DNA from: Aradus depressus
Taxonomy: Eukaryota > Arthropoda > Insecta > Hemiptera > Aradidae
Direction: 5' to 3'
Assembly (NCBI GenBank): GCA_963662175.1
Contig: OY759224.1
Span: forward strand, 28,839,489-28,903,488
DNA: 64,000 nt
Shown: piece by piece, positions 9,950 through 20,891 of the stretch
Layout of the letters: the number at the start of each line of letters is the position of its first letter
Position numbering within the stretch: position 1 is the first letter of the stretch
The notes under the pieces: model-generated
The model's input: the letters and a program-made list of their open reading frames with translations, nothing else
Database searches by the model: none
What the model was told of the DNA's origin: nothing
Program-made: the position numbers and the translations under genes

Positions 9950-10760
9950 AAAAACTTAGGTGAATCACTGACAATGTAACTCCCCCCTCCAAAACCAGTC
10001 TAACGTTTGCGCTAATATTCAATAATCCTCCTAAATCCTCATTTTAGAAGTTAGACCTCCCCTAAACGTACAACGAGTTAACTCACTTCTCTAGCAGGTT
10101 TTTTGTGTAAGGATATTCTGAATTTATAATGTATATATATTTTTTTTTTTTCCCATAGAGGGCGCCGGTAGCTCAGTGATGCGTGCTTGCCTTCTGAGCT
10201 CAAGATCGTGGGTTCGAAATCCGACCGAGGCCCTTAGTCTATTTTATCTGGGAGGTAAAATAAAGTTAAGCACGCCATCCTTTGGATGGGACGTTAAGCG
10301 ATGATCCCGAGTCTGTACGATGTCAGGTACTCGTTAAAGACCACTGCCCTGGTGGTGAATAAAAAGTTAGGCTAGGCAAAATTTAGGACTCCCACAGTAG
10401 AGTCGGGCTCATGTCCATCAGAGTGACGAAAGAGCGCTCTGTTAGTAGACAATATGATCTCAATGTTAAAGCCCGGGCATGAGTCACAATAACTATTTTT
10501 TTCATAGCTTTATTCTTCTGAATCCTCATACTAAATTTCAAGTCGATACATTCATTACATCGGTAGTTATTAGACTTTTTGTGTCAAGCCTTCCCCCTAA
10601 TTCCTCCTCCCTTGGGTTGATTTGACTGAAAATCCAAAGGTGTCGTCGTTAGAGGTTTCTGGATTTACATATAACGTTTCGTTGCGATACATTCATTCTA
10701 TCGGCGATTATCGTGTTCACAGACACACACAGACAGATAGACTGAAATTCCTTTTTCATG
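9950..10760 (-). repeat. R repeat copy containing a SINE (composite subfamily)
   Basis: R sequence flanks the SINE at 10158-10494: GTGAATCACTGACAATGTAAC on the left, and TCCTCATACTAAATTTC, TCGATACATTC and TTATCGTGTTCACAGACA on the right. The same left flank (TTAGAAGTTAG, GGATATTCTGAAT, a TATATATA run) and right flank (ATAGCTTTATTCTTCTGAAT) surround the SINE at 35084. The R+SINE pair was therefore copied as a unit. Confidence 0.75.
10158..10494 (+). mobile_element. tRNA-derived SINE, nearly complete
   Basis: It starts GAGGGCGCCGGTAGCTCAG with box A and a 2-base gap after CAGTG, has box B (GGGTTCGAAATCC) and ends GAGTCACAATAACTA. T-run and CATAG flanks suggest an imperfect TSD. Confidence 0.9.
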
Positions 10761-10860
10761 TTTCATTCGTCGCTCTGATCGACATGAATCCCAAATGTGG
10801 CCTACCCTAAATTTTTACGCTTAACGTCCGCTATCTTGTGTTCAGTAGGCTAGCACGCCT
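10761..10860 (-). mobile_element. Degraded SINE fragment
   Basis: Words TCGTCGCTCTGATCGACATGA, GGCCTACCCTAAATTTTTA and GCTTAACGTCC are in the right order for a minus-strand SINE with large deletions. Confidence 0.6.
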
Positions 10861-11559
10861 GTTTAGTAAATCAAAGACTTTAAAAGAGAAACCTTATATT
10901 TTCATTCGTGTATCTGTCTGTCTGACATCTAGTTTATGACATTATAATCTCTCCATTAAACCATTATCTTTTAATAACACTACTAAATACTTAATTACAT
11001 CCTAATGTTCACATTATAAACATTTAATACAATATTAAAACTTTACAATATTTAAGTAGCGACATGACAAGCACATCGTCCATTTTGTACAAACACATTA
11101 AGTCCCAAATTTCACTCACAGTCTAAATGATGGTGGGAATTTCAGAACCTGACTACCCACCGTAAGATTAGATTTAATTTTTTCTACACGTCTCTTTAAA
11201 TTCGTGCCTTAATATCTTAATGGGCCAACCTTATAACTAATTTAGTCACAAAATTAGGAATTAAATTAAGTCGGCTGCTTCCATTTTGGCTGCTCTTAAA
11301 ATGTAAAAAGTATATTCAGAGAAAATTGTTTATTTAAACTTTTTTTTTCTTTCTTTCTTACGTTTGAAATCTCTCAGTATTTAGTATGATTACCCCAAAT
11401 TGAATTTCATTAGATTTAGATTTTAAAAGCAATTTGTAAGTTTAAGAAAAAAAAATTTAATAGGGTATTAACGTTTTTTTTTATACCCCCACTTTTTGCA
11501 CAATTTAATAGTTTATGCTTATTAAAAAGTTTTCAACTCTATAAGCAAGTAAAATATAA
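10861..11559. other. No gene recognised
   Basis: A+T-rich sequence without a long frame or a repeat-family match apart from generic T and A tracts. Confidence 0.4.
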
Positions 11560-12245
11560 AATTTTTAAAGTTTTGTGATGTAAAAATTTACACATAAAGA
11601 TTATTAAAATATTATAAAATCAATTATTATTATTTGTATAAAAACAGCTAAAAATGGACTAGTAGCATTTTGTTTTAAAACGAAATGTGAACAACCAATG
11701 AATGGAGAACAAAAGACGACGATCAGCTGTTTTAAATAGTGTGAAACAGTCTAAGTTGTGTTGTGGAAGTGGACAGTCTAGAGAGAGAAGTGTTTTTAAG
11801 GTTAAGGTGTACTAATAATAATTGAATAATAATAATAACTAATACGTTACCAATGCATATTTGTTTTTAATAATTTTTCAGAATTCTTTGGAGGAAAAAG
11901 GACTCACCTGAAAAATAAAAGACAAATAATTATTAAAAAATGTTCAAAGTAATAATAATTATTATTAAAGCCAAAACTAAATAAAATTATTAATTCTGAA
12001 CTCTAGAGATAAGTAAATTGGAAAAGGGGTCACACATTTCTCATTGGTTGGGAACTTTTGTCCTTAAATAAAAAATATATAAAATTATTCAAAAACTATC
12101 AATTTAATTTATTTTTAAATCCTTTACCAGACTTGCCTGATGATGAGGACAACCTGGAAAGCCGGCTAGCATAAAATAATAAAATTTATGGGAGACTATA
12201 TTTTTATTTTGCAACCTGTGAAATAAATATTTCGGTTTTTTCCTA
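11560..12245 (+). repeat. P repeat copy, internally deleted
   Basis: Begins near GTGATGTAAAAATTTACAC, then AAAAATGGACTAGTAGC, GACGACGATCAGCTGTTTT and CAGTCTAAGTTGTGTTGTGG. It ends with the hammerhead-like core and TTTATTTTGCAACCTGTGAA. The middle blocks found at 2.9-3.1 kb are missing. Confidence 0.75.
12134..12171 (+). ncRNA. Hammerhead-ribozyme-like motif (P family)
   Basis: Stem I TGC/GCA, core CTGATGA plus an extra T, stem II GAGG-ACAA-CCTG (three good pairs), GAA, palindromic stem III AGCCGGCT, then A as the cleavage nucleotide. It has the type I order. It looks slightly decayed in stem II. Confidence 0.6.
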
Positions 12246-12518
12246 TATTTTTTCTCTTTGTGCCCTTTGGAAAGGGCCCGTGATCGCCCGAATATAAAAT
12301 ATTTATAATTAAGAATATAAATAATACTTTTATTATTTATTTATGTATCCATTGAATGTATGTATCCAATTACCATGTAACAGTTTTACGGAAATAAATA
12401 TTATTATTGATAAATATGTTGAATAGTGTATGTTATATGTATTAGAAATAGAGTATATATTTCAATAGTATAGAGTTCTTTCTCTAGAAGATTGTAATAT
12501 ACATAACAATCAAATGTA
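12246..12518. other. No feature recognised
   Basis: AT-rich; a short block near 12340-12410 (GTATCCAATTACCATGTAA) is the reverse complement of words near 8240. Confidence 0.4.
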
Positions 12519-12533
12519 GGGGGGGGGGGGGGG
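12519..12533. repeat. Poly-G tract (15 G)
   Basis: An uninterrupted run of 15 G followed by GAATTC. It may be the sub-terminal run of a hAT end, as in hAT-2, but I found no partner end. Confidence 0.8.
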
Positions 12534-12830
12534 AATTCAGCACAAATAAATCTTAGAGGGGGTAAGTATAGTCGATAGCTCAACCGTAAGGGGGCAGAGG
12601 CCCCCAGGGGCGAGTCTGATCACATTGTAACGATCCTAGGGGTCGGTAGGGGGGCCCATGTTGGATTTGTGGGTCAATGGGGGGTCCATAGCTAGTAATT
12701 AAGGGGTCGAAGAAAAGGCAAACAGCGAGCGGTAAATGAACGAGTATATATTCATAAGGATGGGATCCGAACAGGAAGGGGCCATTTTCCATTTGAATAT
12801 ATCAGTTATCAGGTAAGGCTCATTCAAACT
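12534..12830. repeat. G-rich diverged repeat, related to 23.6-23.75 kb
   Basis: Shares the order and flavour of words TTTGTGGGTC, GGGGGGC and GGGTCC with 23612-23735. Family unknown. The 70-codon minus frame here is low-complexity and I do not call it. Confidence 0.35.
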
Positions 12831-12949
12831 CACAGCTAGTAGAATTGTAAAAGTTGGGTGGCAACTTGTAGAAAGCCTTGTGGTAACTATACCAGGTTCA
12901 TTGAGATGACCAAAATAAGGTTGTTCGAGCTAATATTCATTATAGTTAT

Positions 12950-13110
12950 TGTGGATCATGCCTGGCCATTAACTAGAAGTTTATATTGCCTACTACCACA
13001 GCGATCTTTCGTCGCTCGAGACAATCCCATCCAAAGAATGGCGAGCTTAAGATTTTTTTTCACCTCCCATATAAAAAATGGGATCGGATGAGGGCATCTA
13101 TAAATTTCAC
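12950..13110 (-). mobile_element. Degraded SINE copy
   Basis: CATGCCTGGCCATTAACTA, TTGCCTACTACCACAGCG, CCCATCCAAAGAATGGCGAG and CTTAAG are in minus-strand SINE order, with many substitutions and deletions; an old copy. Confidence 0.7.
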
Positions 13111-14034
13111 TAAACAACAAATCTTAAATTTCTTTTCATTGTTGGACGGTTAAGTGGTCAATATTATTCATTCAAGTAATATTACATTTTCAGAATGACA
13201 ATAGAAAATTGTGAAGCACGAGATGATAGCCTTAACGGCAGCCAGTTCTCCATGTTTTGGCTATGTTCAATTTCAACGAAATAAGTTTTTTGTTCATTAA
13301 ACGTTTTTTTGATGTTGAAAATTGTTTGATGCCAACATTCATCCTTATCGTTTGTCACTAAAATTACTCGACAATGGTGTATTATTATAATTTTTTTCTT
13401 ATTGAAAATAATGTCAGTCAACTGACTGTGAAATATAGTTTTTCTTCACTTTCCCTGCTAAACCACTTAACTTCTGTCCTCAGTCCTTCTTAAGCTGTGG
13501 TATTTTGACTGTCATACCGCTAGACTATACGGGATTTTTTTTAAGTCCGAAGCACGCCATCCTTTGGAGCAGACCCAGTTCATCAGAGGCTCGAAAAACA
13601 TGAAATTCAGTTGAATTTCTGACGGATTAGCTGGATGAGCAAAACATCAGGCAAATGCCAAACTAATGGTAGAGCGTTTCTACCATTCAGAAAATAGGTC
13701 GAAATTCAGAAATCACGGTCAAATGGATAATTGTGGGAACATTCAACCCGAGATAAGACAGGATTAAAAGAAGATTCATGAAGGATCGTCATGCTCTACC
13801 AAAATCCTAGATAACTTTCTCGATTTCGCGAACTCATTCCTTATTTTCTGCTATTTTCAAAAAATAAAAACCACCGAAAAAACTCCTTAGATTGTAGACC
13901 TCTTTCTTCAATAGATTTCAATCATAATTAGCAAATATGGTGAATATATACATGAATAAGTGTTTTACTAGAAAATAATAGAAGATCCCGAGGCCACCTC
14001 ATATACAGACGGTGTAAAGGATTGTTAGGATGGG
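13111..14034. other. No gene recognised
   Basis: Frames of about 80 codons on the minus strand (13182-13421 and 13928-14173) resemble nothing I know. A fragment CACGCCATCCTTTGGA near 13552 is SINE-like. Confidence 0.35.
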
Positions 14035-14042
14035 TTTGAGAG

Positions 14043-14767
14043 TAGTGACCGACCGAAACAGGATTTTCAGCCGAAACCAAAACCTTCTTCTTCAGTTTCG
14101 GCCGAAACCGAAACTTATTTAGACATGTTAAAATTTCCATTGTATACTGAAATTTAGTGTATTTTTTGCACATACACCTACCTACAGACAGTTAACTCGT
14201 GTTAAAGGAAATAAAAAACAATAATTGAAGTATGTAACAAAAATAGTTATTTATTTATGTTACATTAACAATTTAACATGAACAGAAATAATAAACATGT
14301 TAAATCAAAGACTTGCCCTGTAAGTAAACTTTGTCAAAAATCAACACTTAGATTAGATATAAAGTACAGACTCCTTAATAAGGTAAGTAGGTACCTATTT
14401 TAATTGTGTTCACAATATTCTAAAGATTAATTTATTTTTTACTGAGATCTTGTATTTAGCTCTTGGTGATTAAAGAGTTACCTAATTACCAGTCTTAACA
14501 ACGATTACAATAATTTGTAAGACTATCAAGTAATTACTTAATTTAAAAAAACAGTTATAAAATCAAAAGAAAAAAACCCAAATATTATTATTAGATTACT
14601 AATTAATTTTAGTATTCGTATGGCAACCACACACCACTCACAAACCACGAACTCATCCGAAGTTAGTCGCACGACGCACGACAAGTCACGAAAACTGAGT
14701 TTTGGCGTGGCCGAAGTTTCAGCTAATTTTTGGCCGAAACCGAAACCGAATCTTCGGTCGGTCACTA
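14043..14767. mobile_element. hAT-type MITE (TAGTGACCGACCGAA ends)
   Basis: The left end TAGTGACCGACCGAA and the right end TTCGGTCGGTCACTA are perfect inverted repeats over 15 bp. Beyond that, both ends carry repeated GCCGAAACCGAAAC words pointing inward. The flanks TTTGAGAG (14035-14042) and ATTGAGAG (14768-14775) are 8 bp and match at 7 positions, as expected for hAT. The 725-bp interior has no transposase. The 75-codon minus frame at the right end is just the repeat translated. Confidence 0.88.
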
Positions 14768-15040
14768 ATTGAGAGTATCACTTTTGAATTGAGCCCCTCC
14801 CCTTCAGCCGATATAGCTGAAATTTGTCAGGTTATGTCCCTCATTGGGTGTTGACTTTAAATATGAAATTCCATCTCGATACATTCATTCTATCGGGAGT
14901 TATCGTGTTCACAGATACACAGACATACAGACATTTTTTTTTTTCATATTTGGATTATAAAGGTCTGAAAACTTAAAATTCCGTTGAAAATTTCGCATCG
15001 AATTTTTTTATTTCATAACTTCGTATAGCTGGGGAAGTGA
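14768..15040 (-). repeat. R repeat copy, partial
   Basis: It contains GAGCCCCTCCCCTTCAGCCG, CTCGATACATTCATTCTATC, GGGAGTTATCGTGTTCACAG and the terminal CATAACTTCGTATAGCTGG before GGGAAGTG. Confidence 0.8.
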
Positions 15041-15364
15041 AAACAATTTTCATTCCATTTTGTACAATTATTGTTTGCAATTAACATTATTTAGAACAAT
15101 GTACAGTTAGGTATGTTAAAAACAATACTAGCTTGAATTCGTATTCAGGTAAGTTAATGATTGAATACGAATAATTTGATACTCTCAACAATCATACTCG
15201 TTTAAATAATAATTAGTAAGGTTTCCTCGCCAGCCTCAGGGCGTTTAACCGTAGTGAATTATTCGAGAAAATAGGATTCAATTTCTGTTGAAAGCTTAAT
15301 ATTTATAATTAATTAATTCCTCTTGCAGGTTTTTACATCCTCAACTATATGTAGTATAAGACAA
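15041..15364. other. No feature recognised
   Basis: A+T-rich; no frame and no family words. Confidence 0.4.
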
Positions 15365-15761
15365 GTTATGTAATCGAAAAAAATAGTTCTCGCTCTCCCT
15401 CTAAAACTATTTGACCATTTAAAAATCGATAAGCGTTACTCAATGTCGTTCATACCGATATATCGTATTCATTCTATTGGGAGTCGTGTTCACAGACTCA
15501 CTGAGATACGATTTTTTTACTTTTTATTTCTGGAATTAAGGGTTGGAAAACAGAGAAATTCCGGTAAAAACTCAACCGATTATAAAACCTCCCTTATAAG
15601 TTTACATTTGGCTATGAACACAATGGAATGAATACGAGTAGATGAACACGAAATTTCATAAGTAGATCCAGAAGCGAACCTATTGAATTTCATCCATATC
15701 AGGCATGGGAGAAACAGAGATTAGAGGGTAGTTAACGCAAAAATTCTAATAACTACCGATG
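15365..15761. repeat. R repeat pieces in opposed orientations
   Basis: 15365-15640 starts with a TTATGTAATCG end but switches to minus-orientation words (CTCGCTCTCCCTC, ATTCATTCTATTGGGAGTC). 15640-15761 reads in plus orientation (CACGAAATTTCATAAG, TTCTAATAACTACCGATG). It continues beyond the Transib-like insertion at 16641. Confidence 0.6.
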
Positions 15762-16640
15762 CACAGTGGGGCAATTCACCAACTTAGCAAGAAAAAATTC
15801 AAATTATGAAATTTTCACTAGAAATATGGGAACCATTGGTATTGGAAGTAGACTAGTTGTAGACATTGAACCCAAGAGGTGGGCCTCCGTTGTTTACAAT
15901 AAGTGCGCAAAGCCGGCATGTAAACACATCAACGACACATCAGTTACATTCTGACAGTGGTACAGTGCAGTTCATTTATTTTTCAAACCTTATGCGAATA
16001 ATCCATATTTTGCCAAAATAGTGCATAAATTAATTAAATTCAATGCATAAAGTTGTTTGTTGGAAATTTTACATTCTGAAAGCCGCCCAAAAAATTGCAT
16101 GCCTTCTACTTAGTATTTTTCTCTTGGTAATTTAGTATTCCAATTGTTGCAAAAGAAGCAGAACCATAGTTCTCCTTGATAAGCCACAGTATTTTTTTTT
16201 TTTCCTTTTACACAAGTTTTCACTATGGTTGAAATTCAAGAGTCTTAAACGAAACGTAGCGGTTCGGGGAATGGCGGTTGCACTTCAATAACGATCATCC
16301 AACGAAGAAAATTGAATAATTTCATAAAAAGTGCAGAATTGCGAAATTATCGTTCTACAAGAAAATATTTTCCGACGGATGTGTTATGGCTGCTAAGAGA
16401 ACCCAACTTGTTGCCAACCAACTCATCGGATGATTCATCTTATTATTTTTAAAATTATTTTATTATATTTCCATTATTAAACTGCTATTGTACGATCAAG
16501 TGCTTTTTTTCATTTTTTTTTTTACCCCAATGACACGTATCTCTTTAATTATAATCTTTTCCTATCATTAAATGCTCGTGAAATATGATAGCTGTACTTT
16601 TTAATTTTTTCGCTCTAATTATGCGTATTGCCCCACTGTG
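15762..16640. mobile_element. Transib-like non-autonomous element 1
   Basis: Ends are inverted repeats CACAGTGGGGCAAT. A perfect 5-bp GC-containing TSD, CGATG, lies at 15757-15761 and 16641-16645. At each end the heptamer CACAGTG is followed by exactly 23 bp and then AAAAAATTC (left) or AAAAAATTA (right). From established knowledge, Transib ends start CACWRTG, make 5-bp TSDs and carry an A-rich nonamer about 23 bp from the heptamer, the layout shared with V(D)J recombination signals. No transposase frame is present in the 879 bp; a 62-codon frame near the left end resembles nothing known. Confidence 0.8.
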
Positions 16641-16714
16641 CGATGGTTTGAATTTAGCAGTATGAAATTTTACAAATGAAATGAGAAGACTCTGACCAAA
16701 GAGCATGAGCAATC

Positions 16715-16925
16715 GAAGAAGCTCAAAATCGCGAGTTCGAAACCCGGTCGAGGCCCTTAGGCTTTTTATATTGGAAGTGAAAGACACCTTGAGCACAACG
16801 TCCTTCGGATGGGACGTTAAGCGATGATCCTGTTGAAAATCGCTAGGTAGGCCAAATTTAGGATTCCCACAGATATGATCTCATAGTTAAAGCCCGAGTA
16901 TGGGCCACAATAACTAACTAAGAGG
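16715..16925 (+). mobile_element. SINE, diverged and partly deleted
   Basis: Begins in the anticodon arm (GAAGCTCAAAATCGCGAG), box B is intact (GTTCGAAACCCGG), then the CCTTCGGATGGGACGTTAAG block. It lacks the CCAGAG hairpin and ends CCACAATAACTAAC. Confidence 0.8.
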
Positions 16926-17485
16926 GAGAGTTGATAACACGACATTTCTCCTTTGATAAGTCTGATATTTTTGTAATAGACGCAAGAAAGCCGACCTCTC
17001 TGCTCCGACCTACTACCTATTTGGGAAGTTTCTGCCCACATATTTGACTAATGTACGTAGATGATATTACTGAAACAGCCGAAATATATTCCAAATGTAT
17101 ACAGTTCCATTATCCAAGTGTCACTTAGTCAAGGGACAGGTCAGACTGACATGTTATGACGTAGGAGTCAGACATAATTTAATGAATGGCTATTTGATCC
17201 ATTATACCCGTCAGAGTCCAACCATTCTAAGTTAATGTTTCCTAGAAAACTTTTTGAAAATTGAATATAACAAAAGTTTGGGGAAATGTCATAGTTTTAA
17301 AGTTACACATGTCAAGTTAGAATCCATATGTTCTAAAAAGTTGCTTTAAAAACCAAACTTAGTGAGAAAAAGTTATTTTTTAAAGCAAAAACATGTATTC
17401 TAGAACTAGTCAACCATATCTCTAGGAGTAGTTCAATATGAAACAGTTCAAGGAAAATTAAGCTTGTCGAAATACCTGATAAAAA
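16926..17485. other. No gene recognised
   Basis: Mixed composition with no repeat-family match and no frame above about 75 codons. Confidence 0.4.
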
Positions 17486-18300
17486 GTAATCGGTGAGTCA
17501 CCAAAACGTTATCGCTCTCTCTACAAAACTTATCTATCATGGCGATACAACCCGGTGACGGGTCCTGGCCTCCTTCACCACCCGGTGACGGGTCCTGGCC
17601 TCCTTCATCACCCGGTGACGGGTCCTGGCCTCCTTCACCACCCGGTGACGGGTCCTGGCCTCCTTCATCACCCGGTGACGGGTCCTGGCCTCCTTCATCA
17701 CCCGGTGACGGGTCCTGGCCTCCTTCACCACCCGGTGACGAGTCCTGGCCTCCTTCATCACCCGGTGACGAGTCCTGGCCTCCTTCATCACCCGGTGACG
17801 GGTCCTGGCCTCCTTCATCACCCGGTGACGGGTCCTGGCCTCCTTCACCACCCGGTGACGAGTCCTGGCCTCCTTCATCACCCGGTGACGGGTCCTGGCC
17901 TCCTTCACCACCCGGTGACGAGTCCTGGCCTCCTTCATCACCCGATGACGGGTCCTGGCCTCCTTCATCACCCGGTGACGGGTCCTGGCCTCCTTCACCA
18001 CCCGGTGACGAGTCCTGGCCTCCTTCATCACCCGGTGACGGGTCCTGGCCTCCTTCATCACCCGGTGACGGGTCCTGGCCTCTTTCACCACCCGGTGACG
18101 GGTCCTGGCCTCCACCAACAGCCGCCAATCCTGTGCGGCTGCCATCCAGTTCCTCATCCCAAATATGTTTCGGGCATATTCTGCCACACCACCTGTCTGT
18201 ATAATTTTTGTATAATTCGTTCTGGGGAAGTACAACACCGGTGATCAATTTGGCTGAAAACCAATAGGGGATTCTGCGTACACATATAACACTTTTTGAA
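17486..18300 (-). repeat. R repeat pieces flanking the minisatellite
   Basis: ATCGGTGAGTCACC with CGCTCTCTCTACAAAAC lies on the left (17486-17535). TTCGTTCTGGGGAAGTACAA and TTTGGCTGAAAACCAATAGG lie on the right (18215-18300). The two sides suggest that the minisatellite arose in or inserted into an R copy. Confidence 0.5.
17551..18120. repeat. 30-bp minisatellite, 19 units
   Basis: Exactly 19 units of 30 bp. The unit starts CCCGGTGACGGGTCCTGGCC and ends TCCTTCAYCA. Variants differ mainly at ACGGG/ACGAG and TCACCA/TCATCA and are interspersed, with a degenerate edge unit at 18091. Because 30 is divisible by 3, several frames stay open (for example PGDGSWPPSS repeats on plus and GGQDPSPGDE on minus). 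I do not call these genes. Each G-variant unit can fold as ACCCG-GTGA-CGGGT. It stands out as GC-rich in AT-rich DNA. Confidence 0.95.
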
Positions 18301-18747
18301 TGATTAGATTATTTTTTTAAATATTAATCATGTTGATTTCGGCTAGGATAATATCTATGATGGTTGGGAGAGGACACCAGTGAATTGGTCCAGTTAAGTC
18401 TTACTATCAGCTGGGGAGGTGACTTGAAGATGTGATGCAGTCTTCAAGTCGTGCTCTGTAGTCACGGCGTTCTCTCCACTCTCCTGACCTTCCATGGGAA
18501 GAAACTATCCAATCCTCTTCATCCCCCCCCCCCCCCCCCCCCCCCCCTCAGATCTCTTGTATATGGAGACCCGCTCTATACCTCTTAGCACGTCCAACCA
18601 CACTTAGACAGGACACCTCTGGGAGCAAATAACAACGCCGTGATGCAGCATCTATACTGCAAATCTTATCTGGGTAACGCATGACTTTCTTTAACGAAGT
18701 TTCCCCTTAACCGACTTTCCCAGGCGTCAAAATTTCATTCAATATTT
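18301..18747. other. No gene; contains poly-C tract 18523-18547
   Basis: A 25-C run sits inside moderately GC-rich DNA. Nothing else is recognised. Confidence 0.5.
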
Positions 18748-19310
18748 TTCATATACAAAGTATAGGGAAAGTTATGTAATCAGTTAGAAATTCGATCTTG
18801 TTTTCAAAGGAAATTTCATGTTTTACCGTTCTCCTGATTCCAAAAATGTAAAAAAAAATTCTCTGTATGTCTGTGAACACGATGACTCCCGATAGAATGA
18901 TTATATCGACACGAAATTTCGTATGTATATCCAGAACCCTCTTAGGACGACAAATATTGACTTCCAACACAGCCAAATCAGACAAAGGGAAGTAGCCGAT
19001 TAAGGGTTTAACTCAAAAACTCGAAATAACTGCCATTGTAATGAATGTATTGACATGAAATTTAGTATGAAGATTCAAAAGGCACTTATTGAGTTTTAGC
19101 CCAAACGGTCGATTGTGCTGAGAAGATTCACCGACGATTCTATTAAAGTTCTGATTTTACTTTCCCAGTTTTACGAAATATAGGGAAAGTTATGTAATCG
19201 GTTAAAATACTCACGAACAACAATAACATATCGACATAAAATTGTATATGTGAATTTGTATATTCATTTTCAACCAAATCAATTTCATTAATGTTCGAAT
19301 TGATCAAAAT
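18748..19310 (+). repeat. R repeat copy followed by a second R start
   Basis: The first copy runs from AGTTATGTAATCAG to TTCACCGACGATTC (about 19142) with two modules (ACTCCCGATAGAATGA and TAACTGCCATTGTAATGAA). A second start, AGTTATGTAATCGG, follows at 19188 and decays by about 19310. Confidence 0.75.
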
Positions 19311-19971
19311 ATTGTTGAAACAATTAAAGTTGTTGATAGAACATTGATATTTGCTTTTTCTATGTTCTTGTTCAACACTTATGTAAAATTGAAAAAATAA
19401 TATTTTTCAAGGTTAAAAAAATACAAATTTTGTTAAAATTGAATGATTGTAAATGAACTCTTTTTTTTTTTTTTTAAATTGATCATACATAAAAATAATA
19501 ATACATTTTTGAAAGAAAGTGTATTCTGCCCCATATTCTCTGGTCTTCACACCTATTCATTTTCAGAAATGTTGAAATTTAGTTAATTTATTTGAGCGGG
19601 GGAAGTACATTAGAGCAGTTAAGTTATGTATCCTGAATGTATTTTGAAGATGGGATGAGATGTATCCAATATATGTAGGTGGCTAGCTGACCCCGCAGTT
19701 GGCATTTAAGACAGACTTTCACCTCTCGAGCCATCTTCGCCTTGCTTCATGATCCCATAGAAGCCAGAGTAATGAAGGAATTCATATGAAATTTAGCATA
19801 AGGATTCACAAATCTCTTGGTAAGACATCTATTAATTTTCAACCATATCAGCAGATTAATTTCAAAGGAAAATAGAAAATATAGTTGATTATTTCGCGCT
19901 GGGGAAGTACAATCACAGATGAGTTTTAGACCAGTTAGAGACGGATTCTAAGTGTATTACTTTGTGTTACT
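19311..19971. repeat. Degraded R modules and a 100-bp shared segment
   Basis: 19560-19640 and 19760-19930 carry worn R words, ending GCGCTGGGGAAGTACAAT. The segment 19665-19760 (GCAGTTGGCATTTAAGACAG, then TTTCACCTCT) is repeated at 21850-21960. Confidence 0.5.
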
Positions 19972-20255
19972 GAGGGCGCCGGTAGCTCAGTGGTATGCGT
20001 GCTTGACTTTTGAGCTCAAGAACGTGGGTTCGAAACCCGACCGAGGCCCTTAGTTTATTTTATATGGGAGGTAAAATAAACTAATCATGTCCTTCGGATG
20101 GGGCGTTAAGCGATGGTCCCGAGCCTGTACGATGTCAGGTACTCGTTAAAGACCCCATACCTTAGGTGAATAAAGATTTAGGGTAGGCAAAATTTAGGAC
20201 TCCCATAGTAGAGTCGGGCTCATGCCCACCAGAGTGACGAAAGAGCGCTAACCTA
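19972..20255 (+). mobile_element. SINE with 3' internal deletion
   Basis: Box A and box B are intact (GGTTCGAAACCCGACCGAGG). The copy is normal up to AAAGAGCGCT and then jumps to the AACCTA tail, skipping about 65 bp. A perfect 13-bp TSD, ACTTTGTGTTACT, lies at 19959-19971 and 20256-20268. Confidence 0.92.
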
Positions 20256-20269
20256 ACTTTGTGTTACTT

Positions 20270-20755
20270 CCCCAGACATACGAAGTATAGGGGAAGTTAT
20301 GTAATCGGTCAAACATTTGATGAGTTTTTATTACAAAAAAAAAAAAAAATAATAATAATAATAATCCCGTCTGTTTGTGAATACGATAATTACCGACAGA
20401 ATGGATGTGTCGACATGAATTTTTATGTGTATCCAGGATTCCAGGACACCGTATCAATTATTAACAGATTTGGCTGAAGGGAAAGGAGGATTAGAGAGGG
20501 CTTAACACAAAAACTTCCATAACTGTCATCAAAATGAATGTATAGGGAGAAAATTTCGTATTAAAATTCAAAACCCCATGAGAACGACACGCAAATGTCA
20601 TGAATGTATCGACAAACATTTACTACGTGGATTCATATATAGTCAACTATTAATTTTTAAATTAATAAATTTTAATTATTTTCATACAATTTTTAGAAGG
20701 AGAGAGAGAGAACTTATTGATTAATTCGTGCTTGGGAAGTACTTTTACTAGTGAT
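20270..20755 (+). repeat. R repeat copy
   Basis: The terminal palindrome is visible: ACTTCCCCAGACATACGAAG then TATAGGGGAAGT. Modules follow with TACCGACAGAATGGATG and TAACTGTCATCAAAATGAA. It ends TTCGTGCTTGGGAAGTAC. Confidence 0.8.
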
Positions 20756-20891
20756 TAACGCAAGGGCTAGCAAATTATTTACTTCTTGGAGTACATTGTT
20801 CATTGTTGTAATACGTCCGAGTGTGGTGAAAAATGCATCTATGTGACTGTGAACATCGTAACTCTGTATGTATGGATACTTAACATTTTTT

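Noticed and set aside
12519..12533. Homopolymer G and C runs as assembly errors
   Set aside because: Runs at 7.11, 12.5, 18.5 and 28.2 kb may have uncertain length, but some sit at transposon sub-ends where such runs recur, so I kept them as features rather than calling errors.
15762..16640. hAT assignment of the CACAGTGGGGCAAT element
   Set aside because: Reading the end as CAGTGGGG would need an 8-bp TSD, which is absent, while a perfect 5-bp TSD flanks CACAGTG.
17448..18248. Long frames of 221-266 codons on both strands over the minisatellite
   Set aside because: They exist because the 30-bp unit is a multiple of three and lacks stops. Several frames are equally open, and no flanking domain, splice or promoter signal supports a gene.
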